From: Bacteroidota bacterium | Lineage (GTDB): Bacteria > Bacteroidota > Bacteroidia > Chitinophagales > Chitinophagaceae | Length of the DNA: 6,829 nucleotides | Direction of reading: 5' to 3' | Assembly (NCBI GenBank): GCA_947447835.1 | Contig: CANFLP010000092.1 | Location: 1-6,829 of the forward strand | Shown: piece after piece, positions 5,699 through 6,829 of the stretch | How positions within the stretch are numbered: position 1 is the stretch's first letter | Layout: each line of letters starts with the position of its first letter | The notes under the pieces: model-generated | Databases searched by the model: none | The model's input: only the letters and a program-made list of their open reading frames with translations | What the model was told of the DNA's origin: nothing | Made by a program: the position numbers and the translations under genes

Positions 5699-6829
5699 AT
5701 GTCGAATAAACAGAACCTTCGCAAAGATCAAGCGCTTGAGTATCACGCTAACGGACGCCCAGGAAAAATTGAAGTAGTTCCTACCAAAGAAACCAAAACG
5801 CAAAAAGATTTATCATTAGCATATAGTCCTGGTGTTGCAATTCCATGTACAGAAATTCAAAACAATCCTTCGGACGTTTATAAGTATACTGCTAAAGGAA
5901 ATTTAGTGGGTGTAATTACCAACGGAACAGCAGTTTTAGGATTAGGAAATATTGGTCCCGAAGCGAGTAAACCAGTGATGGAGGGAAAGGCAGTATTGTT
6001 TAAAATATTTGCTGACATTGACGTTTTTGATATTGAGATTAACGAAACTGATCCGGATAAATTTGTTCAAATTGTTAAATCACTTGAGCCAACTTTTGGC
6101 GGCATTAATTTAGAGGACATCAAAGCTCCTGAATGTTTTTACATTGAACAGAAGTTAAAGGAGCAAATGAATATTCCTGTAATGCACGACGATCAGCATG
6201 GTACTGCTATTATTAGTAGTGCGGCTTTGTTAAATGCATTAGAGTTACAAAAAAAGAAAATTGATAAGGCTAAATTTGTTGTTAGTGGCGCAGGCGCTGC
6301 AGCTATGGCTTGTATTAAATTATATGTGGCATTAGGTGCGAAGTATGAAAACTTTACTTTGTTTGATAAGGATGGTGTTTTACATGTGGGTAGAACTGAT
6401 TTAGGAGAGGACAGAAAACCTTTTGCTGTTAAATCTAGTACGCTTACTTTACAACAAGCGTTTAAAAATGCAGATGTATTTTTAGGTTTAAGTGTTGGCA
6501 ATGTTGTGACACCTGAAATGGTTGCATCAATGCCAAAAAATCCAATTGTTTTTGCATTGGCAAATCCCGATCCTGAAATTGGTTATGAAGCTGCTACGAG
6601 TGCAAGAAAAGATATCATCATGGCAACAGGCCGTTCTGATTATCCTAACCAAGTGAATAACGTTTTAGGTTTCCCTTATATATTTAGAGGTGCATTAGAT
6701 GTGCGTGCTAAGCAAATTAATGAGGCTATGAAATTGGCTGCAGTTAAAGCTTTGGCCGAACTAGCTAAAACATCGGTGCCAGATATTGTGAACATGGCCT
6801 ACAATCAACAAAATCTTTGTTTCGGTAAT
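5699..6829 (+). CDS. maeB: NADP-type malic enzyme, N-terminal part (cut by window edge)
   Basis: The frame is open from the ATG at 5699 to the last base: 377 codons with no stop. Malic enzyme oxidatively decarboxylates L-malate to pyruvate and CO2 while reducing NAD(P)+, linking the TCA cycle to pyruvate and supplying NADPH. The malic N-domain shows AYSPGVAIPC (41-50) with the catalytic tyrosine Y42, TNGTAVLGLGNIGP (75-87) and EGKAVLFK (95-102) with the catalytic lysine K97. Metal ligands lie in FGGINLEDI (133-141) and MHDDQHGTA (162-170). The Rossmann domain starts at KFVVSGAGAAAMA (192-204) and includes ALANPDPEI (286-294) and GRSDYPNQVNN (311-321). The start is supported by the normal MaeB-like N-terminus and a -7 box 38 bases upstream. 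In Bacteroidota this family is usually a hybrid of about 750 residues with a C-terminal phosphotransacetylase-like domain. That domain, if present, lies beyond the window, so maeB is probable, and cofactor preference (NADP or NAD) cannot be proven here. Confidence 0.9.
   Translation, partial: MSNKQNLRKDQALEYHANGRPGKIEVVPTKETKTQKDLSLAYSPGVAIPCTEIQNNPSDVYKYTAKGNLVGVITNGTAVLGLGNIGPEASKPVMEGKAVLFKIFADIDVFDIEINETDPDKFVQIVKSLEPTFGGINLEDIKAPECFYIEQKLKEQMNIPVMHDDQHGTAIISSAALLNALELQKKKIDKAKFVVSGAGAAAMACIKLYVALGAKYENFTLFDKDGVLHVGRTDLGEDRKPFAVKSSTLTLQQAFKNADVFLGLSVGNVVTPEMVASMPKNPIVFALANPDPEIGYEAATSARKDIIMATGRSDYPNQVNNVLGFPYIFRGALDVRAKQINEAMKLAAVKALAELAKTSVPDIVNMAYNQQNLCFGN

Noticed and set aside
6193..6501. 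Minus-strand open frame of 102 codons inside the malic enzyme gene
   Set aside because: Fully antisense to the conserved NAD(P)-binding region of the malic enzyme; the product has no recognisable motif.

Overview
The window looks like ordinary chromosomal DNA from a member of the Bacteroidota, most likely from the Chitinophagaceae or a neighbouring family. Four things point there: AT-rich sequence, start codons without a convincing Shine-Dalgarno sequence, upstream elements matching the Bacteroidota -7 box (TAnnTTTG), and a long SecA of 1098 residues with insertions typical of that phylum. The family-level placement is inference from general resemblance and was not tested by a search.

Layout. 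At the left edge, on the minus strand, are the first 39 codons of atpG (ATP synthase gamma subunit). A 216-base divergent intergenic region (120-335) follows. It carries one -7-like box for each direction and, between them, a small cluster of GGCC-centred inverted repeats. The rest reads on the plus strand: secA (336-3632), deoC (3681-4361), an M20-family amidohydrolase (4406-5590), and the first 377 codons of a malic enzyme, probably maeB (5699-6829), cut by the right edge. Gaps between the plus-strand genes are 48, 44 and 108 bases. No tRNA, rRNA, CRISPR array, insertion sequence, attachment site or convincing intrinsic terminator was seen.

How the genes relate. All are housekeeping or central-metabolism genes: rotary ATP synthesis, Sec protein export, deoxyribose-phosphate catabolism, deacylation of N-acyl amino acids, and malate-to-pyruvate conversion. 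They do not form one obvious pathway. The short gaps allow co-transcription, but -7-like boxes 30 to 38 bases before four of the five start codons suggest that several genes may be transcribed on their own.

I found no undescribed multi-gene system. The points most worth a second look are the position of atpG at the head of a divergent unit rather than behind atpA, the correct secA start (336, not the in-frame TTG at 255), the repeat cluster between the divergent promoters, and the regular promoter-to-start spacing.
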